From positions 46,125,678 through 46,189,677 of the forward strand of contig CM049307.1 in the NCBI GenBank assembly GCA_026874595.1: a stretch of DNA of 64,000 nt, given 5' to 3'. The stretch comes from Sipunculus nudus. Its lineage: Eukaryota > Annelida > Sipuncula > Golfingiida > Sipunculidae. Under the pieces are notes generated by a model. That model saw nothing but the letters and a program-made list of their open reading frames with translations, had not been told where the DNA came from and made no database searches. A program made the translations under genes and the position numbers. This document shows positions 37,289-48,239 of this stretch, piece by piece (within the stretch, counting starts at the first letter, position 1; each line of letters starts with the position of its first letter).

Positions 37289-37823
37289 AGCTGCGTGTCC
37301 ACTTATGCGGTACGGATACGGATGCGGATGCGGACGCGTTTTAAATCGCGCATATGGAATAAAGAAGGAGTGTGTCCACTTATGCGGTGTGGAGTGCGTG
37401 CGGCATGCGGAAACGGATACGTTTTTTGACAACCGGACTATGTAGCCGCGGGTACGGAAACGCATGTGGAAACGCATGCGGAGAGTGCCATTTTGTAGAG
37501 GTGAAAGAGGGGGAAAGACCTAAAAACGCACTGAAAAACGTATTTAATTGACACACACGCACAAAATATCCGCATACGTATCCGCACCGCACACGCACCG
37601 CATCCGTACAAGTGGACACGCTTAAAATGGCACTTTCCGCAAGCGGAAACGCATGCGTTTCCGTACCCGCGGCTACATGGTCCGGTTTTCAAAAAAAGTA
37701 TCCGTTTCCGCACGCCGCACGCACTCCGCACCGCATAAGTAGACACATTCCTTCTTTATTCCATATGCGCGATTTAAAACGCGTCCGCATCCGTATCCGT
37801 ACCGCATAAGTGGACGCGCAGCT
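37289..37823. mobile_element. Long-TIR palindromic MITE (535 bp)
   Basis: The left arm (37289 to about 37500) and the right arm (about 37622 to 37823) are inverted copies with few differences over about 200 bp, separated by a loop of about 120 bp. Ends read AGCTGCGTGTCCACTTATGC and, reverse-complemented, AGCTGCGCGTCCACTTATGC. TAA flanks both sides (37286-37288, 37824-37826), a 3-bp target duplication typical of PIF/Harbinger elements. The termini-like word GTGTCCACTTATGCGG recurs inside the arm near 37373. The element is rich in CpG and in CGGAT/GCGGA words, unlike its surroundings. There is no transposase. Confidence 0.85.
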
Positions 37824-37826
37824 TAA

Positions 37827-38430
37827 GCCTATTAAGCCATCGACTACACCAAGCTCAGTAAAAGTTCTAGTCTGATACAAAATACTATGGAGTTTTTTGT
37901 TACACCTTGCAAAGGATACAAACATGTGCGACCAAAGGCATCAATTTATATATCTTCAAAGGTGGGGGGGGGGATAATTCGAAGGCCTGGGAGGGTAATC
38001 AAATTTTTAAGGTAGCAGGACTGGTCAAAATCCTAAAAATTGGTGTTTTTTCAATAAAAGGTATACGTAATAATGAATACTGGGCGGATCTAATGCAGCT
38101 GAGCACATTTTGGGTCGCTGGTTGCATTTTGTGGAAAGGGGGATTTCTACTCAGTAAACACCAAGATGTGTTGACAGGGTGTTTGTAAACTAACTCCAGC
38201 CCTGCCACAGGCCTGTCAATCACTTTGTCCCCAGCCCTCACCTGGGTCATTCAGCCAATCGCGAGGTGCAAGAGTTTAATTAATGCATGGGCCAAGTACC
38301 TCCGTGCAGGAGGTGGCAAGTACTGACGATCAACGTTTGTTTGCCCAATCTAATTAGCTGAGCATACAACTGATAAGCGTTGGAGAGCAACCCTATCTCT
38401 AGCTAATTAGTGTGCAAACAAACCCGTCCT
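37827..38430. other. Intergenic DNA with paired homeodomain-type sites
   Basis: CTAATTAGCT at 38350-38359 and AGCTAATTAG at 38401-38410 form an inverted pair around a 41-bp centre. TAATTA cores are bound by many homeodomain proteins. A G-run occurs near 37965. Confidence 0.3.
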
Positions 38431-38659
38431 TGTGAATGATCTGTTAGTGTCATTAGCCTTTCTGTCTCGTGTCGGGTATGTTACGCCGAAACACAAATTT
38501 TCACTTGACATCATGTTATTTCTGCTATATACCGAGCCTATCGATAGACACGTAAAATTACTTTATAATAAGCTGCTTCATATCCCAACCATAACGTCTA
38601 TGATATTCATACTGTCAACACCACAACAAATAAATATTACGCCAATAATTTACGAAACT

Positions 38660-38920
38660 ACGAGGGGCCGACGACGCAAATCCCGAATGCCACTTAAAAA
38701 ACTGCAGCAGTTGAATGATATCAAGAAGTCCCAGCGGGCCGAACCTACTTCCGTGATCAAACTGATGGCCAGCGACGATGAATCGTCAAATGACGGCATC
38801 TCTACGTTTACGCATGAAGGAAAACCGGACGCCGACACCTATCGACTTTGGAAGTGTTATCAACTAAACGCGCTATTGTACTTCCCTCCAATAAACAATA
38901 AGTCCAGATTTCACATATGA
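38660..38920 (+). CDS. Candidate coding exon, unknown protein (weak)
   Basis: Part of the longest open frame of the window (38432-38920, 162 codons). From about 38660 the composition becomes GC-richer and the protein changes from hydrophobic AT-biased residues to a basic start (GRRRKSRMPLKKLQQLN), then a polar helix-like part and an acidic Ser/Asp stretch (ASDDESSNDG). That looks like a disordered regulatory segment. An acceptor-like CTACGAG precedes it, but no strong donor is seen and the frame ends at TGA 38918-38920. AATAAA occurs at 38890-38895 inside the frame. I recognise no family; it may be a terminal exon of an unidentified gene or a chance frame. Confidence 0.25.
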   Translation, partial: TRGRRRKSRMPLKKLQQLNDIKKSQRAEPTSVIKLMASDDESSNDGISTFTHEGKPDADTYRLWKCYQLNALLYFPPINNKSRFHI

Positions 38921-40099
38921 CTTGTATGTGTAAGCGAGATTTAAATATAAACTTTATTTATTTTACATGGATTGTACAACTATTTATAATAACTAATACG
39001 AGGCGCTCTCCATGACACGGATGTTGGCACTCGGTAGTCGGTATATATATAATTTATTTTATACGAGATTTGTATGATCGTTATAAACTCGTCTCTATTG
39101 TCAACTCCCAAATACCTATAATGTATGTAAACCGTACTAAGGAAATCAATCTTCGTTCTCCTTGAATGGCCATAGATCCCGCTCCCCTTGTTCCTGTGTA
39201 AACACGCGGTTACCTATTAGGCCCGGCTACGCACCTGTTCAGCCGCGGGTCCCGGTTGTCGAGTGCTCAGCGCACCTTGGCACTCAGCCAAAACTGTAAA
39301 CTCCGCCTACTAAAGTCCATGCACTTGGTGTTTGACAAGTCGCTGGTGTGACAGGACAAACTTTTATCGTTTTAATACGTTTTTAAAGCAACATAGTCAA
39401 TTAATCCATGTTATTATAGCATGGTTTGATAAGAACCACCGTCTTGACCAAATTCATGTGACTGTTAACATGTAGTTGTGGTTAGTTACGTGTGTAGGAC
39501 GAATAATTTCTACGAATATAGTTTTTGGCCATTTTCTCGAAACATCATTTTACCTTTACACCTTATCTTTAGAGCGTTATTTCTCAGTAATCACTTGTCC
39601 GAAACATACCATCTTTGAAATATATAATTGTTCATATGTCTTCTAAAAAGCGTTTTTTTTTTTATTTTACGCCTATACTAAATTTGAAGGATTTTATTAA
39701 GGTAAAAGTAAAAAATGAAATGATTTGTGAAGATTTCAAAATTAAATACTCTGTAAAATCGTAATTTTTAAACTTAACTCACTAAACAAAAAAACGCCTG
39801 GGGATTATTATCTAAATTCTCGATTTATTTAAGAAGATTTTCTGTATCTGCTTTAGTTGTGCTGGAATAAACGATTTTTTGTTAAAAATTAAGTTTAAAT
39901 TAAAATTCATACAAATAAAAACCTGTTCCTTGGAAACAAAGTTTATTATCACCAAACTATAGAGAATTTTCTTAGCTTTCAGAAAATGTATACTTTAGCG
40001 GGTTTTAAAGCATTTGATTGTTCCGTGCAAAGAAAAAACTGAAACAAAGTCAGGTCAGGTGACGGACCAGTCCTGCCACCTTAACAACTTTTTTTATAA

Positions 40100-40101
<2 letters not shown>
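38921..40101. other. Intergenic AT-rich DNA
   Basis: No gene is recognised. The first 350 bases are CpG-richer than the rest, and 39400-40000 is strongly AT-rich. Confidence 0.4.

Positions 40102-40159
<58 letters not shown>
40102..40159. repeat. (AT)n microsatellite
   Basis: About 58 bp of uninterrupted AT dinucleotides, directly against the inverted hAT-like fragment at 40164-40248. Confidence 0.95.
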
Positions 40160-40161
<2 letters not shown>

Positions 40162-40163
40162 GG

Positions 40164-40248
40164 ATGGTTATATTGACCATCCCATCCCCTTGCTAGAATG
40201 GGGGATATATACCCCCATCTCACACACCCCTCTATTAACGCCCCTTTG
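40164..40248 (-). mobile_element. hAT-like short element end, copy 1
   Basis: The reverse complement reads AAGGGGCGTTAATAGAGGGG, then ATGGGGGTATATATCCCCCAT, AGCAAGGGG and ATGGTCAA. The same ordered words occur on the plus strand at 52050-52118, beginning CAGGGGCGTTAATACAGGGG. CAGGGGCGT-type termini are common in hAT-derived elements. Only one end is recognised, so the full extent is unknown. Confidence 0.5.
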
Positions 40249-40793
40249 GGCGAAATTCTTAAAATTGTTGTACTTATATATATAACACACAACCATTTGA
40301 AAGTAATTCTATTAACAAAAAATATGCAAAACACATTTGATTTAATTAAGGGATTGAAGCGAGAGCAGCTAGCTGATTGACAAAACAAATTTTGTGAAAA
40401 TCTATGAAAAATAGGTTTGAGTAGAACGATTATGTTTTTGGGTAGATGAAGGCAGGTTCTAGGCTGAGAAGTATGTATGTATGTCCTACGATGGCTGATT
40501 AAGGACACAGGAAATGTTTTATTGATCTCATTTTCTCCGAAATTTTTATTTATCTCGAGATAATAAAACGGCTCCAGCGTCCTAAACCAGCCACCGTAGA
40601 TACAGACCTGATTTAAAATAATACGGTAGCTTATATACTAAAGGGTCTATGTACGTATGTATGTGTCCTTGGATCTGTAATTAAAAAATAATACATCATA
40701 TTTCCGCTTGAAATTTGTTCATATCATATACGTTTCTACAAGATCGCGGTCCTCCTCTATGATCACCAGGATCTGGAATCTGACAGATAATAA

Positions 40794-42335
40794 AACTAGA
40801 CGACCATAGGTCGAGCGCTTTCAGGAATTAGAAATGGGACGGACAGACGAACAGACGGACATACGGACAGTCTGACACAATATGTTTGACACAACAACTT
40901 ATGGGGAATGCAGAGAGTTACAAAATGAACTACAATTTGTGTAGACAATTTATGATGACGTTATGAAGAAAATAAGATCATGAGATTTTCGGTGACCTTG
41001 ACCTTTGACCGATCTTGACAAAATAAAAACATAGACTGGTAGGAGTTTTGGTTATCAATCAACTTAATAACTTCCAGAGCGATTGCTCGAGAGTTGTGGC
41101 ATGTAGAGCGAGAGCAGTAAAATCTCGTTTTACAAGAAACGGTACAAGATTTTGCGAGACCTAGCATAAAGTGGAATAAAACTGATCCAATGCTGTCTAC
41201 ACCTCTCTAGCTTTAAAAGTGACAAAGTCAGAAAAACGACCTCATATTTTGGAATATCATGAATTTTCACCAAAAATGCGTTACCATGGTGATAGCAGAT
41301 TCAGGAAAATACGCAACACAAGAAAGGTCATGGATTGTCAAATAAAATGAGCGTTTTGGAGATATTAGTGTAAAAAATAATTTATGTCAGTTTCAAAACG
41401 ATTCTTGTAAACTTGTGGCCTCTGGGGCATCCTTAAATGAAATTTCGTAAAGTCTCGATTTACTAGATAGGCACAAGATATTTCAAGACTTGAATTTAAC
41501 CTTGCAATTTTTATTTAACGCTAAATGATGCCAAAACTAGACCTCTCGAACTTTAAGACTGACAATAAAAATAAGACCAAATATCTCGAATATCATGACT
41601 TTCCCCGAAATGCGTAACAATGGTGTTACATCAGCTTGAACCAGCAACATACCAGAAGGTCATGGAATGTCAAATTAAATGAGTTATAGTATGTAGCTAA
41701 GATTTATAGTTTTTGAGATATGGCAAAAAAATATAATATGTTGTAGTCTTTATAGTGCAGCGCCCCCTAGCAGTCATATTCCAAAAATGAATAAAATCAT
41801 TCTCGAGCCATTAGTGTAGGAGATAAGTTATTTCAGTTTCGAAAAGATTCCCTCAAATTTACGGCCTCTAGGGCATCCTTAAGTAAAATCACGAAAAATC
41901 TCGTTTTACGAGATATTGTGCGAGATATTACGAGACTTGAAATAAAATGTAATACTAATCAAATGCTACCTGATGAAAAAACTAGACCCCTTTAGCTTTA
42001 AAACTGACAAAGAAAAATAAGACCCATTCTTTTCGAATATCATGTCTTTTCCCCAAAAATGCGTTACCATGGTTACAACAGATTTGAGGCAGTTACACAT
42101 AAGAAAAAAAGGTCAAGGAATGACGAATCAAATGAGCTACAGTTTATGTGGCTGCGAGGAATCTGGACGATGAAATGAAGAAGAAACAATTTTGTATTTT
42201 TTATGAGCTTGACCTTTGACCTATATTGACCAAAAACAATAGGCTTCCAGGACTTTTGATTCTCAATCAGCTGTGTAAGTTTGAAAGCGATTACTGTTAA
42301 AAGTGGCCTGTAGAGTGCAGGCAGACAGGTAAACA
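40794..42335 (+). repeat. Degenerate tandem-core repeat element
   Basis: It starts AACTAGACGACCATAGGTCG, followed by an ACGG/ACAG-like tract (40845-40875) and then three diverged units. The units are anchored on ATGCGTTACCATGG-like words at 41276, 41610 and 42059, with shared TCTCGTTTTACgAGA, AACTAGACC.CT and AATATCATG.CTTTTCCCC words. TGACCTTTGACC-type sequence occurs near both ends (about 40991 and 42186). The end is approximate, near GCAGACAGGTAAACATCC. The AACTAGA start and ACGG-like tract resemble those of the other tandem-core elements here. Confidence 0.55.
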
Positions 42336-42344
42336 TCCAAACTG

Positions 42345-42475
42345 ATCAACAGGCTCTTTGATTCCGGCAAGCAATGAATGGATTAAATTGTAGTTCACGC
42401 TTCACTCCCCAGATGGCAACAGAAGCAAGACAAGAGTCTGTAGTCTCTGTCTTGTTGAGCTCTAGTTTTAAGTCA
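42345..42475 (-). repeat. Short repeat with AACTAGAGCTC end, inverted
   Basis: On the minus strand it begins AAAACTAGAGCTCAACAAGA. The ACTAGA start echoes those of the elements at 11610, 23941 and 40794. It may be a truncated relative inserted in the opposite direction. Limits are uncertain. Confidence 0.3.
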
Positions 42476-43459
42476 TGCACGGCTGTTCCTGAATGATAGC
42501 CGGCACAAAACCCAGGGGAATAGTCGTAAATGAACAAGGAACAACATTTTGTTTTTATTTAAAAAACAATGTATTTAACACAATTTTTTGAGTATATTAT
42601 GTATGATATATAAATTTCATATTCAAATGAACGAATTTGATCTGCAAATAATGATGAAAACCATGGCAAGACAAAGATCCTTGTTCTGTATACTTGAGTG
42701 TTTCGCAATGTGAGACAAGGTTTGACTAATAAATATGTTGTATATTGGTTAACCGTGAACAAAAAAATAAAGGAAATCTTCACCCTGTATTAACGTCATG
42801 AATGGCCGAACATTAAGAAATTTTATTACAGATTTGAACAACGACAATGCGACAAGAGGACAGAGCAGACCAGGAAACATCTATAAAAAGTTAACATATT
42901 TTACAATATTGATCATAGTTAAATAGTCAATGTCTTGCACTCTGATTTACGGTGTTTTTTTTTATATCTGGACGAAATCGCTTCTTTTGAGGGTTAATCG
43001 ATCATGGTTTTATTAAGAATCCGTTTTTTTTTTAAACGACCAGATGAAAACCCAAATGGGCGTCTGTATAAATCATTGAGGAAATTTGAAGATAAGACTA
43101 CTATCAACACTAAAAAAATGTTTTACAACTTGAAAAAAAGTTTGTAAACAGTGATTCTTTGTTTGATTATAAACATATATAACCCTCAAAGAAGAAAAGC
43201 AGAACAAGATATTTTTTGTAACGATGCACGATAAGATCATTTTCAGGCCCAGGTCAAGGGAAACCTCAACTGCTCCCTTACTGCCCGGCTGTCACACATA
43301 AAAGTTACCCTCCTTTGATACTCTCTTTGATACCCTGCTGGTCATACGTGTGGCATTAGTGTTTCAGAATGATCAAAGGGGGCGTTCACGTGACAACAGC
43401 ACTTCAGGTAGCCAGCGTATCCACATTAACCATGCAAGTGCCATTTTCATTCTAGACAC

Positions 43460-43473
43460 GTTGCCATGGCGAC
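43460..43473. promoter_or_regulatory. RFX X-box motif
   Basis: GTTGCCATGGCGAC differs from the palindromic RFX consensus at one position. A palindromic CACGTG E-box lies about 70 bp upstream. The downstream target, if any, is unknown. Confidence 0.35.
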
Positions 43474-43859
43474 CTTACGACAACCATAACAAATAGGTTC
43501 GGATTGTACACTGTGATTTGTTAGTGAAAATACAAAATATACGGATGGACATCAACTATTCCATCAGGTCACGGGCCATGTTTCGCTAAAAAAAACCGTA
43601 TGAACCTTGCCTTAATAACACATCTTTCCGCGGGCCATTTTAGGACTGTGATATTACGATTAACCCACATTGTAAGATTTGATGCAGGGCAATTTATGTC
43701 TGAAACATTGGATCGAATAATCGATGCATTTCATCGCATCCAATTATTAATCGATAACTGAAGTGTAAACGAAATAATTGAATGCAAGCCTCTTCCATGT
43801 GTTTGTAGTCCCTTATTCGACCCATATTCCCAGGTTTATTCGAGCTAAAGTGACTCTAC

Positions 43860-43990
43860 ATTTTTGAATATTCCTTCATTGACGTTCCTGAATCAGGGTC
43901 ATGTTCCGGATCCACACCTAAATACGTTCAAGATTGCGTGAGCTATGTTGTGAACAAACATACACACACACTCACACAAAACACACAAAC
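43860..43990 (-). repeat. Dispersed repeat copy 3 (TTTGTTCACAACA family), inverted
   Basis: On the minus strand: TATGTTTGTTCACAACATAG, then CACGCAATC, GTGTGGATCC, ATTCAGGAACGTCAA. This is the same order as the two plus-strand copies. Confidence 0.5.
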
Positions 43991-45515
43991 ACACACGTCT
44001 ACAAGGATGAACGTACACTGCTGGGTGCAATGTCTTCCGCACGATGAAACACCATTGTTTTACCGGGAATGTCACTTTTTACTATTGGTTTGCACGAGCT
44101 GTAATCACCCAGCAGATAAGTACAAATATGGCCGGAATACTTCAGATGGTGATACAAGCACTAAAGTTTGCACGTGTGTTCGTTTAAGACCACTTGACAA
44201 GAAAAAAACCGTTAACCAGTCAAAAAATTAAGTTGGCCGCCATTTGCTCAAGATGGCCACCATTTATCCCCTTCTTATAAGAATTTCGATGCAACTTTTT
44301 TAAAAGTGGTAAGATGTCAGTTATCTTTACATCAATTAGTAGGTTTTGAGGTATGAAGATTCTAATTATGCCACGTTCAAAGTTCTACGATGCATATTTT
44401 AGCCATTATGATATATTTCAAAGGCGTTATTTGAGTTTCTTAATGGGCGCCATTTTCCCTTCTTTTTGTGCTTTGCAAGTAAAAAGTGTCATGCATCTTC
44501 TGTAAAGGGGCAATGGAGGGGGTGATACGGGGCACTTATACCGATTTGTCTATCCTTTGACCTTTATGTGAATCGGCCTGTCATTCGGTTTATATTCCTT
44601 GTTAACGTGACCACTAAATAATACTGTTTACCCTCGGTATTTTTTAAAAATTTTCTTGAGAGGTAACAATATATTACGAGTGTTAAATGTCCAAACATGT
44701 ATTTTATATTTTATGATACAACTTCGCTTTTAATTGCTCCCTCTTTATAAAGAATGCGAAAAGCAGTTATAACAAGAATTGCAACAATTGCTTGAACATA
44801 TGACAGTTGAAGTCTTTATTGGACATTAATGAGATATGCCGCGAATGAAATCATGTAAGTCGTAAAGTATAGGGTTATCATATGTCTTCACTCTGCGTGA
44901 CCTCCTGGATGTTCCCTCGGTGTTTTACGTTAGACATGTTACAAAGATGTGTAACTGCATTTTTCCAGGTTTCGATATTTTTTTTTTGTTTCTGTAGAAG
45001 CAACTTAGTGTCAGGCAAGTTTTGTCAGTCGGCATTTACCGTTGTACAAGAATTTGGCATCCGGAACATTAATATTTATTATGACAAGACATATATAGAA
45101 TCTACTAACATACAATAAATTTGTAAAGAATATCATTAAAGATATTAGATCGATCTTTTTTTAATTTAACCCCTTGACAGAATAAAAACTCTTCCTATAT
45201 TGGACTTGTGCACTTTGCTGTCGTCATCTTTAATACTCTTCTTTCCTTTGCAAGTAGACTTAACTAAGGTTACCTTTTGTAAGTTTTGGAGTTATAATTA
45301 ACAAACAGTGTACCGATAATTAAGAATTGATTCTCGGGCTCGCTCCATTCACCTATAGAGGTACAAAAAGATGCAGAATTGAACTTGATATATTATATAT
45401 GAGCTGGACTCAGGTAATTTTTTTTATTCCGAGAGGTTCATTTACAAGCAAAAAGTGACAAAAATGTAGTATTTATTTTCATAGTGCATGTTAAAACAAA
45501 TGTCGTTAACCCGAC

Positions 45516-45518
<3 letters not shown>

Positions 45519-45580
<62 letters not shown>
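45519..45580. repeat. (AT)n microsatellite
   Basis: About 62 bp of AT dinucleotides. Confidence 0.95.
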
Positions 45581-45582
<2 letters not shown>

Positions 45583-46453
45583 AGGGAATGTGAGCTACGA
45601 CATGTGCAGATTTCCAGATTTTTTTAACTCAGGAAAGCTGAAAAACGTTTCATACTAATTCTATTACTATCTAGCATTAACAGATTCAGAAAAAAAAAGA
45701 GTAACAGCAAATTTCTTTTTGCCATTTTGAAATAGACTGTTTATAACTGTTTAATGCTTTTAATTTGAACAAGATAAGTATGGACGGAGTTTTATTACCA
45801 TATACTTGTGTCGTTATTTAACATAACAGATAAAGATCTCATAGGCTATACTGACCCAAATTGGGCGATGTGCAGCGCTGTGAAGAGAAAAGATTGATGA
45901 ACAAGCGGATGGTTGAATTATTAAATGCATGGTAATTTTATTAGTTAACAAAACATATAAACGAAACGATTATTTTTAGCTTAGTTGGATATCCTTTTTA
46001 GAAATAAAATTAAATGTGCTCTGCTAGAACTACATTTCTAACTCCTAAATGAGAATAATTATTCAGCCTTTAGTGTATAAGGGTTCATGCATGCAAATAC
46101 TGAAACTGAAAAAATTTAAAACACTATGTGCGGTCATTGCTTTATATCTTGTATGTAGACAATTGTTTTATGAAAGGTACGTTTTTATTGTTATAATTTA
46201 ACAATAAAAGATGCAATAGACACTGCATATGAAAAGATTATTTAAAATAAGTTTCTATTAAAATCCTGTGAGCATTTTTCTATACTTTATTCAATTAAAT
46301 TCTTTTAAATGACTAGCAGTATTCCCATTCTTTCGACATCAAACCTGTAAGTTACATCTGGGATTAAGTATGTATGATAATATATTAAAAACTGGGAGAA
46401 ATGAGGGCGAGGTTTCGATAAGGGACACGAGAATCTATCTGCGGTGAGGAATT

Positions 46454-46670
46454 CAGGGGCGGGTCCAGGGCTTAGGAAAAGGGGGGGGGGGTCCAACCCA
46501 GGAGGACTTATGAAAATCTAAAAAAAAAGGTCATCAGGTCGGGGAAAAAAGGGGGAGGGTCCAGGACGCAATATATCGTCTAAAACCCTTCAAAAAAGGT
46601 TGCTTCGGGTGAAAAAGGAGGGGGGGGGGGGTCCGGACCCCCTGGACCCCCCCCCCCGGATCCGCTTCTG
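46454..46670. mobile_element. hAT-like short element with G-rich ends
   Basis: The left end is CAGGGGCGGGTCCAGGGC and the right end, reverse-complemented, CAGAAGCGGATCC followed by a G run. Both match the CAGGGGCGGATCCAGGGG type of terminus seen in many short hAT derivatives. G runs of 11 and 12 lie at 46481-46491 and 46620-46631, with a complementary C run at 46649-46657. The flanks (GAGGAATT and GAAATTCG) give only an imperfect duplication. Confidence 0.5.
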
Positions 46671-48239
46671 GAAATTCGGTGGCAAGGAACTTCTATCGAC
46701 ATAGTTTCGAGCAGAATAACGCTTTCTTTGGACCACGCCCAAATTCTCAACACATAGCAGGATGCATTTATTATCAAATAAATAATATTCAAACAACAGA
46801 TGGAATATTAAGCGAACAACGAAGCAACATGTTGAAGGTATAATGGCTATGTGGTCTAACATTACGTTGAGTATGACCAAAATGGTAAAAGCAGACATGC
46901 TTGAGATTTTGTTCGGTTGAATTGGATTCAGCATGGCCTAAATCCTAGGAATCGATATTAAAATTACTGAAATCGGACAAATGAGTTAGTGACCTAAAGC
47001 CTGGTCTCATAGTGGTCAATGGCGGCCATATTGAAATTTGTGTTGGCTAACGTCTTTTAGGAAATTGATAGGCCCTGGGAATTACACATAACAAATTTGG
47101 TGCTTGTATCACAAACAGAAGTATTTTGCACTTATCTGTCGAACTATAATGCGCGCCAGATAATATTATTGTTATTTGATCCACACAAACGCTCTGCTTT
47201 GAGACTTTATCATTTTCTTCTCATTACTACCTGGAAGAAAAGTCTATTAGATATACCTTTCCTGAAGTTTATTACAATTGGATATAGATCGATATTCGAA
47301 CTGAACTGGATGCCACTTAGCAACATAGTTGTAAAAACTGAACTTTATGTAAAGTTGAAATTCATATGTATAGATAGTACATCTGTATCATCCTTGTTTG
47401 AAAAAAATGGTAATCCCATTAGTTATCAGGGACCATTCTCTGATCCATCTGTTTTTTAAAGATCATTTCTTTAAAAGTTTATTTTTCCTTAAAAGTATAT
47501 CTTCCTTTAGTTTTATAAAAAAAGCTGCATTTTGCTAACAGACAAACCAACCAACCACTGCCAATTGATAAATACATAATACATTTTTTCGGAGGAACAC
47601 CTCAGAGCAAATAAGACTTCTCTGTAGGCAGAGGGTAGATACAATGTTCATGGGAATGGAACAAAATTGTATAGATTTTTTGGCAACTTTTTAGAAGTAA
47701 ATATAAGAATTGGATATATAATGATCGTTTGTTATGATATCACATAAGGATGAACATGAGAAATGAGCACAAAGGCTCAGCTATCTAATCATTTCTTTTA
47801 TTATGTCCTATAAAGTAAATGCCGGCAATAAAATAAAGACACCCACACATTGAAAACTATCAAACAACAATACCAAAAGAATGTAATTACTGATACCCCA
47901 CTCTGCTGAATTTTCAAGTTGAATTTACTCACCCGCTTTTATTTGGAATTACCTGTAGTTTAAATTACTCTTACCTGCTTGCTGCTACTATATAATTGTC
48001 CGGCTTATGGAAAGTCCGATCTCTGCATGTCCGTCTGGACATTTATGCACCGTTGGTCAATTCATTTGAAATCGATAATAAATGATCATAAAACGAAGTT
48101 TTGGATATATATCTATAATTTTCCTGTCAATCAACTAATTTCTTATACCGCAAAGGGGACATGTATGTTTAATCCCTGTGGGGTTAAACTTTCCTAGATC
48201 CCCAAGTGTGCAAAACCATAGCTTAAATTCTTTCTTCCT
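46671..48239. other. Intergenic DNA
   Basis: A 120-codon plus-strand frame at 47097-47459 shows no domain and is preceded by TGGCGGCCATATTG, a word pair that looks repeat-derived. No gene is called. Confidence 0.35.

Larger units (their letters stand above)
42480..45518. other. Intergenic AT-rich DNA
   Basis: It contains an X-box-like GTTGCCATGGCGAC at 43460-43473 preceded by an E-box CACGTG near 43388, one inverted dispersed-repeat copy (43860-43990) and a short (CA)n tract near 43963-43995. No gene is recognised. Confidence 0.4.

Noticed and set aside
40014-40508. Frames containing Y-I dipeptide repeats
   Set aside because: Produced by the (AT)n tract at 40102-40159; the same applies to 56992-57258 and 35933-36290.
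47097-47459. 120-codon plus-strand frame
   Set aside because: No recognisable domain, AT-biased codons, and flanked by repeat-like sequence.
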